Below the pieces are notes generated by a model. That model ran no database searches. It was not told where the DNA came from and saw nothing but the letters and a program-made list of their open reading frames with translations. Positions 1-5,443 of a DNA stretch of 5,443 nucleotides are shown piece after piece. The stretch's first letter is position 1, and the number at the start of each line of letters is the position of its first letter. This DNA is from an uncultured Chloroflexota bacterium. GTDB taxonomy: Bacteria > Chloroflexota > Dehalococcoidia > Lucifugimonadales > CAJWER01. The translations under genes and the position numbers were made by a program. The stretch lies in contig CAJWER010000208.1 in NCBI GenBank assembly GCA_913030785.1, forward strand, positions 1-5,443. Direction: 5' to 3'.

Positions 1-1
1 C

Positions 2-904
2 ATGACTGCAATCGATACCACCGTGGAGACCGGCACCTGGCAAGTGAAGACCGGGTTTGCGAAGATGCTCAAGGGCGGCGTCATCATGGACGTCGTGACC
101 GCCGAGCAAGCCAAAATAGCCGAAGACGCCGGCGCTGTGGCGGTGATGGCTCTTGAGCGCGTGCCATCTGATATTCGCAAGGCCGGCGGGGTAGCCCGGA
201 TGGCCGACCCCACCAAGGTCATCGAGATCATGGAGGCCGTCACCATTCCGGTGATGGCCAAGTGCCGCATCGGCCACTTCGTCGAGGCGCAAATACTCGA
301 GTCCCTCGGCGTCGACTACGTAGACGAGTCAGAGGTGCTGACCCCGGCAGACGAGGACAACCACGTCGACAAGCATCTGTTCAAGATGCCTTTCGTTTGT
401 GGCTGCCGCAACCTGGGCGAGGCGCTGCGCCGCATTGGCGAGGGCGCGGCGATGATTCGCACCAAGGGCGAAGCCGGCACCGGAAACGTCGTCGAGGCTG
501 TGCGGCATGCCCGCACAGTCATGGGCGAAATACGCAGAATCCAGGGCATGAGCAGCGACGAACTTATGGCTACCGCCCGGGACCTCAAGGCGCCCTTTGA
601 CCTCGTCAAGGAGATTCACAAGACCGGCAAACTGCCTGTCGTGAACTTCGCCGCTGGCGGTATCGCGAGCCCGGCAGACGCAGCTCTGATGATGCAACTC
701 GGCGTCGACGGGGTGTTCGTGGGCTCCGGCATCTTCAAGTCCGAGAGCCCTCTACTCATGGCAGAAGCCATCGTAAAGGCCACCACTCACTTCAACGACC
801 CCGCGATCCTGGCAGAGGTGTCCACGGGGTTGGGCGATGCAATGCCCGGCCTGGACATAAAGACCATGCCGGAAGCGGAGCAGTTGGCCACAAGGGGCTG
901 GTAA
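2..904 (+). CDS. pdxS: Pyridoxal 5'-phosphate synthase lyase subunit PdxS
   Basis: PdxS condenses ribose 5-phosphate, glyceraldehyde 3-phosphate and ammonia into pyridoxal 5'-phosphate in the cytoplasm (DXP-independent vitamin B6 route). In the known family it forms a dodecamer that carries PdxT subunits. The 300-residue protein is full length and collinear with the Bacillus enzyme plus about six extra N-terminal residues. The family residues are visible: Asp30 in GGVIMDV, Lys87 in VMAKCRIGH (first Schiff-base lysine), Asp108 in VDESEVLTP, Lys155 in RTKGEAGTGN (second lysine), and the phosphate-binding loops FAAGGIASPADA (219-230) and GVFVGSGIFKS (near 239-249). These match Bacillus Asp24, Lys81, Asp102 and Lys149 with a constant +6 offset. 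The ATG is the first possible codon in the window, so its ribosome binding site is not visible and a slightly earlier start cannot be excluded. It is the first gene of an apparent operon with pdxT two bases downstream. Identification is essentially certain. Confidence 0.98.
   Translation: MTAIDTTVETGTWQVKTGFAKMLKGGVIMDVVTAEQAKIAEDAGAVAVMALERVPSDIRKAGGVARMADPTKVIEIMEAVTIPVMAKCRIGHFVEAQILESLGVDYVDESEVLTPADEDNHVDKHLFKMPFVCGCRNLGEALRRIGEGAAMIRTKGEAGTGNVVEAVRHARTVMGEIRRIQGMSSDELMATARDLKAPFDLVKEIHKTGKLPVVNFAAGGIASPADAALMMQLGVDGVFVGSGIFKSESPLLMAEAIVKATTHFNDPAILAEVSTGLGDAMPGLDIKTMPEAEQLATRGW
892..897 (+). promoter_or_regulatory. Ribosome binding site of pdxT
   Basis: AAGGGG lies inside the last codons of pdxS, nine bases before the TTG at 907. 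It supports that non-ATG start and suggests translation of pdxT coupled to pdxS. Confidence 0.6.
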
Positions 905-906
905 TC

Positions 907-1488
907 TTGCCAATCATAGGTGTGCTGGCCATTCAGGGAGATTTCCTGGAGCACCAGCAGGTACTGGCCCGCCTGGGCGTTGACGCCCCGGAGATCAAGC
1001 TGCCCTCGCAACTCGAGGACATTGACGGCCTGATCATTCCGGGCGGTGAGAGCACCACCATCGTGCAGCTCATCGACATATACGGATTCAGACAGCCCCT
1101 CACCGAAAGGGTGCGTTCAGGATTGCCGCTCTGGGGCACCTGCGCTGGCATGATCGTCATCGCCGATCGGCTCCGCGACCGGCGTCCCGACCCCCTCCGG
1201 CTCATGGACATCGATGTCAGCCGTAACGCCTTTGGCCGCCAGATCGACAGCTTCGAGGAGGACATCGCGCTCGAAGGCATCGAGGGCCCGGACTTTCGGG
1301 CGGTTTTCATCCGTGCCCCGGCCGTGAATCTCATGGGAGACTCGGTCAAAGTGCTGGCCAAGGTCCGCGACGGCAGGCCAGTAGCAGTACGTCAGGACCG
1401 GATGCTCGCGACGTCGTTCCACCCGGAGCTCACGGGGGACGACCGCGTTCACCAGCTTTTTGTCAGGATGGTAGAAAACTCGACGTAG
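907..1488 (+). CDS. pdxT: Pyridoxal 5'-phosphate synthase glutaminase subunit PdxT
   Basis: PdxT is the class I glutamine amidotransferase partner of PdxS. It hydrolyses glutamine and passes ammonia through the PdxS barrel. The 193-residue length is normal for the family. The motifs are in order: N-terminal GVLAIQGDFLEH (5-16), the oxyanion-hole loop PGGEST (45-50), the nucleophile elbow WGTCAGM with Cys79, the RNAFGRQ motif (106-112), FIRAP (134-138), and the His172/Glu174 pair in SFHPEL. The triad Cys79-His172-Glu174 is complete and corresponds to Cys79-His170-Glu172 of the Bacillus enzyme, so the subunit should be active. The start is TTG at 907, chosen because PIIGVLAIQG is the family N-terminus and a Shine-Dalgarno sequence sits nine bases upstream. 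The gene begins two bases after the pdxS stop, the usual arrangement for an obligate complex. It ends in TAG, and the next gene continues in the same reading frame 12 bases later. Confidence 0.97.
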   Translation: MPIIGVLAIQGDFLEHQQVLARLGVDAPEIKLPSQLEDIDGLIIPGGESTTIVQLIDIYGFRQPLTERVRSGLPLWGTCAGMIVIADRLRDRRPDPLRLMDIDVSRNAFGRQIDSFEEDIALEGIEGPDFRAVFIRAPAVNLMGDSVKVLAKVRDGRPVAVRQDRMLATSFHPELTGDDRVHQLFVRMVENST

Positions 1489-1500
1489 CACCACAGAACC

Positions 1501-2424
1501 GTGATTAGACCCCTGCAGCCATTCGATCTCGTCCGATACTCCATCCTGGCCGACCGGGGGACTGGCAACCGGGCGTTTACCCTCGACAACCTCGGCAGGG
1601 GTGTCCCGAACCGCGTATCCGCGACAACGCTGCCGACCCTTAGCCTCTCGCTGATGACCCGCCCGGTCCAGGCCGTGGCATCGACTGCCGGCCGGCAAGT
1701 AAAGGCCATAGGAGCCGCCAGACCGCGCTCCGGGCCTCGAACCTGGGAGGTCTCCCACCTACTAGTTGGGCAGGGGGATCGCGACCGAGCCGGACTGCTT
1801 CCGGTCCTCGCCCAGCAGATCGCGCGACAGGGCGGCGAGAGGCTCTTCATACGTCTTCAGAGCGATGACCCGCTCGTAGACGACGTGCAGGCCAACGGGT
1901 TCCTTCCCTGCTTCCGTGAAATGCTCTACCGGCAACGTAGGCAAGATCGGGCGATCGGACCTGCTCCGCGCAAGCATACCGACGCCGACGAGTTCGCCGT
2001 CTACCAGCTCTACACCGCCTCGACCCCCATGGAGATGCGGCTATCGACGGGGGTCACATTCGACCAGTGGGCCATGGCGCGGGAGAGGACCGGCGTGAGC
2101 GGAAGAGAGTATGTCGTGGACGGGGACTCGGGGCTCAATGGCTGGCTCAAGACCGTGCGCCGTCTACGATCGTCAACAGCAACGCTCATGGTCCGCGAAG
2201 ACGACGAGTCAACCGCGGCAGGGCTCATCGATTTTGCGATGGCGAGTCTGCCTCGTTTCGCTGATGTGCTGTGGCTGGTCTCGGAGCACCAATCCGACCT
2301 CCATCGCGTATTTCACCGCCGAGGCAGCGACGTTGATTCGGAGTACGTAACGTTGGTAAAATCGATGGTGACTCCGGCCCTGGACAAAGAGAGACACAAA
2401 GCGCTACCTGTAAGGCCAGCGTAG
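1501..2424 (+). CDS. Divergent GNAT-fold acetyltransferase-like protein, probably two GNAT domains
   Basis: This 307-residue soluble protein has no signal peptide or membrane segment that I can see. It looks like a GNAT-superfamily protein. The N-terminus MIRPLQPFDL resembles GNAT strand 1. Residues 82-89 (WEVSHLLV) resemble strand 4. The following VGQGDRDRAGLLPVLAQQ (89-106) takes the place of the acetyl-CoA pyrophosphate loop. Residues 114-143 (RLFIRLQSDD, then NGFLPCFREMLY) resemble strand 5 through strand 7 with the common 'xxGFxxxxxE' end. Residues 215-290 seem to repeat this plan: a strand near 226-232, helix and strand to LWLVSEHQ, then HRRGSD and EYVTLVKSMV as a second GNAT-like C-terminal end. 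The canonical Q/R-x-x-G-x-G/A loop is not clean in either half, so catalytic activity is uncertain. The GTG start fits the fold, but no clear Shine-Dalgarno sequence precedes it. The gene lies between pdxT and the ATPase in a tight array. Substrate and role are unknown; the GNAT assignment itself rests on motif reading only. Confidence 0.7.
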   Translation: MIRPLQPFDLVRYSILADRGTGNRAFTLDNLGRGVPNRVSATTLPTLSLSLMTRPVQAVASTAGRQVKAIGAARPRSGPRTWEVSHLLVGQGDRDRAGLLPVLAQQIARQGGERLFIRLQSDDPLVDDVQANGFLPCFREMLYRQRRQDRAIGPAPRKHTDADEFAVYQLYTASTPMEMRLSTGVTFDQWAMARERTGVSGREYVVDGDSGLNGWLKTVRRLRSSTATLMVREDDESTAAGLIDFAMASLPRFADVLWLVSEHQSDLHRVFHRRGSDVDSEYVTLVKSMVTPALDKERHKALPVRPA

Positions 2425-2450
2425 GAAAGACCAACCCCCTAACGCCAAGA

Positions 2451-4070
2451 ATGCTCTTACAAGAAAATCAATGGATTGACACAGACCTCGGCGCGATAAT
2501 CGAGAAGCTACCGCCAGCCATCGCGGAGCCCATCGCGAAAAGAGAGGACAAGGAAGATCTCCTTGAGGTGATCATGGATCTGGGGCGGGCGCCCCAGGCC
2601 AGATTCCCAGGGGAGACCATCGAACTCGCCCGCCACGAGATCACCGAGGCGGATCTTCAGCACGTCATCGAGCGCATCGGTGCTTTCGGTGGCGACAACC
2701 GCGCCGGCGTCGAGCGCACCCTCCACCGTATCTCTGCGATTCGCAATCGCGGCGGCAAGATCGTCGGCCTGACAGTGCGCGTTGGACGCGCCGTCTACGG
2801 CACGATCCGCATCATCGAGGACCTCGTACTGACCGGCAAGAGCGTGCTGCTGCTCGGAAGGCCGGGCGTCGGCAAGACCACTATGCTTAGAGAAGTCGCC
2901 CGTGTACTCGCTGATGACGCCCTCCGGCGTGTGATCGTGGTCGACACTTCGAACGAGATTGCCGGGGACGGCGACATCCCGCATGCCGGCATCGGCCACG
3001 CCAGACGCATGCAGGTGCCGACCCCCTCGCAGCAACACGACTTGATGATCGAGGCTGTCGAAAACCACATGCCAGAGGTCATCGTCATCGACGAGATCGG
3101 CACCGAGCTTGAAGCTACCGCCTCGCGGACCATCGCGGAGCGAGGCGTGCAGCTCGTGGCGACCGCCCACGGCAACACCATCGAGAACCTGATAACCAAC
3201 CCGACCCTCTCGGACCTGATCGGGGGCATCGACGCCGTAACCCTCGGGGACGACGAGGCGCGACGCCGACGGACCCAAAAAACGGTACTCGAACGCAAGG
3301 CGCCACCTACATTCGACATCCTCGTAGAGATTCGGGGCCGCAATGATGTGAACATCCATGCGGACGTTGCAGACATTGTGGACAAGATGCTCAGGGGCTA
3401 TCCGGTAACTGCCGAGCGCCGATTCATGGATGATGAAGGGCAAGTACACCGAACCCAGGTGCCTGTCGCGGCCTCTGCTATGTCCGAGAACGGTCGGTCG
3501 GAGCGAAGCCCCGAACCCGTGCGTGATCGGGAGCCGCGTCGTGGGGCACCGCAGCGTCGCGAGGAACCCGAGCATGTGGACACACCCGAGGAGCCGCCCG
3601 CTCAGACCAGCCATATCCTCCCGTATGGCGTAAACAAGGGCAAGCTTCAACAGGCAATGGCCTCGTCCTCCGCCACCGTGGAACTTGTGTCGGAGCTGGC
3701 AGAGGCCGACCTGCTTCTCACCACGAAAAATTTCTACCGGCGGAGGACTCGCGCACTCCTCGATGCCGAGGAACAGGGCAAGCCCGTCTACGTCCTGCGC
3801 AAGAACACGATGACCCAGATCCACCAGTTCCTCAGGGCTCTGGCCCGCAGCCAGCCCAGACAGGCAACCCGGGCAGAGGTCGGCAAGGCCATAGAAGAAG
3901 CGGAACAGGCCGCAAGCCGTATCGCCGACGAGGGCGACCAACAGGCTGACCTGAGCCCGCAGGTGGCGTACATACGCCATCTCCAGCATGTGTTCGCAGA
4001 GGAGCACGGCCTGGCATCGAGCAGCACGGGGCGCGAACCGACCCGCCGCGTGGTACTCTACCGACGCTGA
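2451..4070 (+). CDS. AAA ATPase of the Ycf45/SpoIIIAA type with C-terminal R3H domain
   Basis: This is a 539-residue cytoplasmic ATPase, probably acting on single-stranded nucleic acid. After an N-terminal region (about 1-100, with VIMDLGRAPQARF at 40-52) comes the P-loop domain. It has Walker A GRPGVGKTT at 136-144, the signature DTSNEIAGDGDIPHAGIGHA (165-184, the form I recall from Ycf45 proteins), Walker B VIVIDEIGTE with Asp214/Glu215, and ATAHG (237-241) as a sensor-like segment. Residues about 341-385 form a Pro/Glu/Arg-rich, low-complexity linker. Residues about 387-465 (ILPYGVNKGKLQQA, then TTKNFYRRR and GKPVYVLRKNT) match the C-terminal module of this family. The last 40 residues are R3H-like: YIRHLQH gives the Arg509-x3-His513 motif, followed by GREPTRRVVLYRR. 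Plastid Ycf45 and plant SPD1 are relatives; sporulation protein SpoIIIAA shares only the ATPase part. The ATG at 2451 keeps the full N-terminal domain but has only a weak upstream site (AGGAAAG at 2423-2429, 21 bases away). The ATPase/R3H call is firm; the biological role is not. Confidence 0.93.
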   Translation: MLLQENQWIDTDLGAIIEKLPPAIAEPIAKREDKEDLLEVIMDLGRAPQARFPGETIELARHEITEADLQHVIERIGAFGGDNRAGVERTLHRISAIRNRGGKIVGLTVRVGRAVYGTIRIIEDLVLTGKSVLLLGRPGVGKTTMLREVARVLADDALRRVIVVDTSNEIAGDGDIPHAGIGHARRMQVPTPSQQHDLMIEAVENHMPEVIVIDEIGTELEATASRTIAERGVQLVATAHGNTIENLITNPTLSDLIGGIDAVTLGDDEARRRRTQKTVLERKAPPTFDILVEIRGRNDVNIHADVADIVDKMLRGYPVTAERRFMDDEGQVHRTQVPVAASAMSENGRSERSPEPVRDREPRRGAPQRREEPEHVDTPEEPPAQTSHILPYGVNKGKLQQAMASSSATVELVSELAEADLLLTTKNFYRRRTRALLDAEEQGKPVYVLRKNTMTQIHQFLRALARSQPRQATRAEVGKAIEEAEQAASRIADEGDQQADLSPQVAYIRHLQHVFAEEHGLASSSTGREPTRRVVLYRR

Positions 4071-4144
4071 GTGGTGCTGCGCACGCTTGGTAGGGCGGGG
4101 CTGGGGGACTGCCTCATCAAGCCTGGATTGTTGTGTGCTTGGAC

Positions 4145-4175
4145 CCGATCCCAGGACCTGGAATCGGATTCCGAT
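4145..4175 (+). promoter_or_regulatory. Overlapping inverted repeats able to form alternative hairpins
   Basis: ATCGG at 4163-4167 is complementary both to CCGAT at 4145-4149 and to CCGAT at 4171-4175. The upstream pairing also brings together CCAG (4151-4154) and CTGG (4158-4161) around a GAC loop, with one C/A mismatch. The downstream side can alternatively pair GGAAT (4160-4164) with ATTCC (4168-4172). The upstream and downstream hairpins cannot coexist. This resembles an attenuator or a read-through control element, or the end of the upstream transcript. Function is inferred only. Confidence 0.4.
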
Positions 4176-4177
4176 GG

Positions 4178-4186
4178 TTATATATA
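4178..4186 (+). promoter_or_regulatory. Possible -10 region for the tmk unit
   Basis: TTATATATA is the most AT-rich, -10-like box in the gap before tmk. No convincing -35 hexamer is found 16-18 bases upstream (the sequence there is ACCTGG/CTGGAA). The call is therefore weak and rests mainly on position in the only large intergenic gap. Confidence 0.25.
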
Positions 4187-4187
4187 G

Positions 4188-4200
4188 GGGCGATTCGCCC
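4188..4200 (+). promoter_or_regulatory. 13-bp perfect palindrome, operator-like
   Basis: GGGCGATTCGCCC is a palindrome around a central T and starts one base after the TATATA box. If that box is a -10 element, the palindrome would cover the transcription start, a common place for a repressor site. It could equally be a short RNA hairpin. Confidence 0.3.
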
Positions 4201-4203
4201 GGT

Positions 4204-4240
4204 GTGTGAGCGTAAACCTCACACGGATTTCCATATTTTT
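4204..4240 (+). terminator. Hairpin followed by a T-rich stretch, weak intrinsic terminator candidate
   Basis: GTGTGAG (4204-4210) pairs with CTCACAC (4218-4224) around a 7-base loop, and a U-G pair could extend it. ATTTTT follows at 4235-4240. The T-run begins about ten bases after the stem and the stem is not very GC-rich, so termination would be weak. It may end the pdxS-to-ATPase transcript, or serve as a regulatory site in the tmk leader. Confidence 0.35.
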
Positions 4241-4254
4241 CTTACTGACAAAGT

Positions 4255-4277
4255 CCAGCGGCACGCTGGCTGGCTGG
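4255..4277 (+). promoter_or_regulatory. Leader hairpin with slipping register just before the tmk ribosome binding site
   Basis: CCAGCG (4255-4260) pairs perfectly with CGCTGG (4264-4269) around a GCA loop. CTGG is then repeated in tandem three times (4266-4277), so CCAGC can pair with any of three GCTGG copies (starting at 4265, 4269 and 4273). The last register ends two bases before the Shine-Dalgarno sequence and might influence access to it. The pairing is visible in the sequence; any effect on translation is inferred. Confidence 0.35.
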
Positions 4278-4278
4278 C

Positions 4279-4283
4279 AGGAG
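4279..4283 (+). promoter_or_regulatory. Ribosome binding site of tmk
   Basis: AGGAG lies six bases before the TTG at 4290 and supports that start codon. Confidence 0.7.
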
Positions 4284-4289
4284 TAGAGT

Positions 4290-5063
4290 TTGGGGCTGTT
4301 TATCTCTTTTGAGGGTGGCGAGGGCTCTGGCAAGTCCACCCAGGCGGAAACACTCGCCGGGCGGCTTGAACGTGAGGGCTTTCATTCGACACTGGTCCGT
4401 GAGCCGGGCACGACGCCCCTGGGCTGGTATCTTAGGGACTGGCTAAAGCGCGAAAAGAGACGTGGGGAAAATATCTCCCACGGAGCCGAGCTGTTCCTCT
4501 TCGCAGCAGCACGAGCGGAGTTCGTCGCGAAGGTGCTCACGCCTGCCCTGAAGGGAGATCGCCGCATTGTGATCGCGGACCGATACGCAGACTCGACCAC
4601 TGCCTACCAGGGCTACGGACGCAGGCTACCCCTGGACGATATTGCGCGTATCAACCGCCTGGCGACATTGGGGAAAACGCCCACTCTCACGTTCCTGCTG
4701 GACTGCTCCCCGGTCGAAGGTCTCAAACGTGTTGGCTCTCTCCAGATCCGGCTCCCAATGGAACGGGCAGATGGGTCCAGGCAAAAACGAATGGACCGCG
4801 AGGGTACCAGCCGGTTCGAAGAAGAGTCGCTCAGCTTTCACGAGCGGGTCCGGATAGGGTACTTGGATCTTGCCAAAAAGGAGCCTGATCGCTGGGCTGT
4901 CATCGATGCGACGGAATCCATCGAAACCATCAGCGAGGCGATATGGGAGCGCACCCAGCGCCATCTCGCCCCTCTTGGCAGCGACAACGGCGAGCAAGCA
5001 TCAACAGAGCTGCCGCTCTTTCAGAAGCGCAACGAAACATCTCCCGACGAGGAGCCCGACTAG
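4290..5063 (+). CDS. tmk: Thymidylate kinase (dTMP kinase)
   Basis: Tmk phosphorylates dTMP to dTDP with ATP, an essential step toward dTTP. The P-loop GGEGSGKST occupies residues 9-17. The dTMP-binding and catalytic segment REPGTTPLG is at 37-45 (most relatives have REPGGT). ELFLFAAARAEFV (67-79) carries the usual Arg75. DRYADSTTAYQGYGR (97-111) is the classic DR(Y/F)-x-DS-x-AYQG motif. RFEEESLSFHERVRIGYLDLA (from 175) follows the LID. The LID region between the core strand LLDCSPVEGLKR (136-147) and RFE (175-177) is roughly 15 residues longer than the usual 'RxxRGxxDRFE' form and rich in Arg/Lys. At 257 residues the protein exceeds the common 205-215 because of this insertion and an acidic, probably disordered tail after about 228. 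The TTG start gives MGLFISFEGGEGSGKST, the standard family N-terminus, and has a good ribosome binding site. Its stop codon directly abuts the next ATG. Confidence 0.95.
   Translation: MGLFISFEGGEGSGKSTQAETLAGRLEREGFHSTLVREPGTTPLGWYLRDWLKREKRRGENISHGAELFLFAAARAEFVAKVLTPALKGDRRIVIADRYADSTTAYQGYGRRLPLDDIARINRLATLGKTPTLTFLLDCSPVEGLKRVGSLQIRLPMERADGSRQKRMDREGTSRFEEESLSFHERVRIGYLDLAKKEPDRWAVIDATESIETISEAIWERTQRHLAPLGSDNGEQASTELPLFQKRNETSPDEEPD
5050..5054 (+). promoter_or_regulatory. Ribosome binding site of the split-barrel gene
   Basis: AGGAG lies inside the last tmk codons, nine bases before the ATG at 5064. It supports that start and coupled translation with tmk. Confidence 0.6.
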
Positions 5064-5443
5064 ATGGCACTTATGACACCCCCCGAGATGGACATCTATC
5101 TGCGTGAACCCAATATCTCCCACCTATCCACAGTGGGACCCGACGGCGCTCCCCACGTGGCGCCCGTGTGGCACCACTACGACGATGAGGCGCTGCTCGT
5201 GCTTACCGAGCCGAAGGCCGTCAAGATACGCAACATCCGCCACGAGCCAAGGGTGTCCATCGCGATCACAACCACCGTACAGCCCTACTCGTTCCTGCAA
5301 TTCAATGGCGTGGCTACGCTATCGGACCAGTGGGAAAAGGAGCTGCTCTGGTCGATGTCCATCAACTACCAGGGTCAAGAAGAGGGCGAGCGATACGCCG
5401 AGCGAACCTACCGCGAATCAACCTTCACACTAATAACGGTCAC
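5064..5443 (+). CDS. PNPOx-like split-barrel flavin/F420-dependent protein, 3' end cut by the window
   Basis: The open frame starts at ATG 5064, immediately after the tmk TAG, and runs to the window edge without a stop (126 complete codons). It begins MALMTPPEMDIYLRE. The pattern LSTVGPDGAPHVAPVWHHYD (21-40), then VLTEPKAVKIRNIRHEPRVSIAI (46-68) and PYSFLQFNGVATLSD (74-88), is the typical first two thirds of a pyridoxamine-5'-phosphate-oxidase-fold protein. The K-x-RN-(L/I)-R motif (Lys54, Arg56, Asn57) is the phosphate/cofactor-binding strand of the 'PPOX class F420-dependent' group related to mycobacterial Rv1155. Full-length members have about 130-150 residues, so only a short C-terminal part is missing. 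Such enzymes bind FMN or F420 and reduce varied substrates; the substrate here cannot be read from sequence. True PNP oxidase activity is less likely. Proximity to pdxST is suggestive at most, because tmk and the gap lie between. Confidence 0.85.
   Translation, partial: MALMTPPEMDIYLREPNISHLSTVGPDGAPHVAPVWHHYDDEALLVLTEPKAVKIRNIRHEPRVSIAITTTVQPYSFLQFNGVATLSDQWEKELLWSMSINYQGQEEGERYAERTYRESTFTLITV

Noticed and set aside
1117..1758. A 213-codon - strand open frame across the pdxT/GNAT-like junction
   Set aside because: It overlaps two + strand genes, including the catalytic end of pdxT, and has no family resemblance. It is most likely a shadow.
2425..2450. Possible promoter or terminator in the 26-base gap before the ATPase gene
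   Set aside because: There is no hairpin, T-run or promoter-like hexamer pair in it; the gap fits an ordinary operon spacing.
2508..4007. A 499-codon open frame on the - strand opposite the R3H ATPase
   Set aside because: It is unusually long, but it lies wholly inside a confidently identified gene. Its translation shows no recognisable motif, and such frames arise readily opposite GC-rich coding sequence. It is treated as a shadow.
4151..4161. CCAGGACCTGG as an independent protein-binding palindrome
   Set aside because: It is better explained as the inner stem of the larger 4145-4167 hairpin, so it is not listed separately.
3988..4209. A short + strand open frame running from the end of the ATPase gene into the gap before tmk
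   Set aside because: More than a third overlaps the R3H domain in another frame, it lacks a ribosome binding site, and its residues look random.
5104..5433. A 109-codon + strand open frame near the right edge
   Set aside because: It is out of frame with the well-supported split-barrel gene from 5064. Its translation is Ser/Arg/Pro-rich and low in recognisable content, typical of a shadow frame.

Overview
The window is a gene-dense stretch of bacterial chromosome with about 60% G+C. All six genes lie on the + strand. In order they are: pdxS (PLP synthase lyase subunit), pdxT (PLP synthase glutaminase subunit), a divergent, probably tandem GNAT-fold acetyltransferase-like protein, a Ycf45/SpoIIIAA-type AAA ATPase with a C-terminal R3H domain, tmk (thymidylate kinase), and the first 126 codons of a pyridoxamine-5'-phosphate-oxidase-fold flavin/F420 enzyme cut by the right edge. 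No RNA gene, mobile element or CRISPR array was seen.

Organism: the DXP-independent PLP synthase pair, a Ycf45-like R3H ATPase, a putative F420/FMN split-barrel enzyme, frequent TTG/GTG starts and moderately high G+C together fit a Chloroflexota bacterium, perhaps of the Dehalococcoidia/SAR202 type. This is an inference from gene content and style. Actinobacteria or another F420-using lineage cannot be excluded without a database search.

Layout: positions 2-4070 look like one transcription unit (pdxS, 2-nt gap, pdxT, 12-nt gap, GNAT-like gene, 26-nt gap, R3H ATPase). A 219-bp gap (4071-4289) follows, the only sizeable intergenic region. It is packed with short inverted repeats and holds an AT-rich promoter-like box and a T-rich stretch, so it probably ends the first unit and starts the second. 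The second unit is tmk followed directly by the split-barrel gene (TAG immediately followed by ATG).

Function: PdxT releases ammonia from glutamine and channels it to PdxS, which makes pyridoxal 5'-phosphate from ribose 5-phosphate and glyceraldehyde 3-phosphate. Tmk makes dTDP for DNA synthesis. The ATPase probably acts on nucleic acid. The GNAT-like protein has no clear substrate. No defence or other novel multi-gene system is evident. The items most worth a second look are the hairpin cluster before tmk, the altered LID region and C-terminal tail of Tmk, the degenerate double-GNAT protein beside PLP synthase, and the ATPase itself, whose family role is poorly defined.
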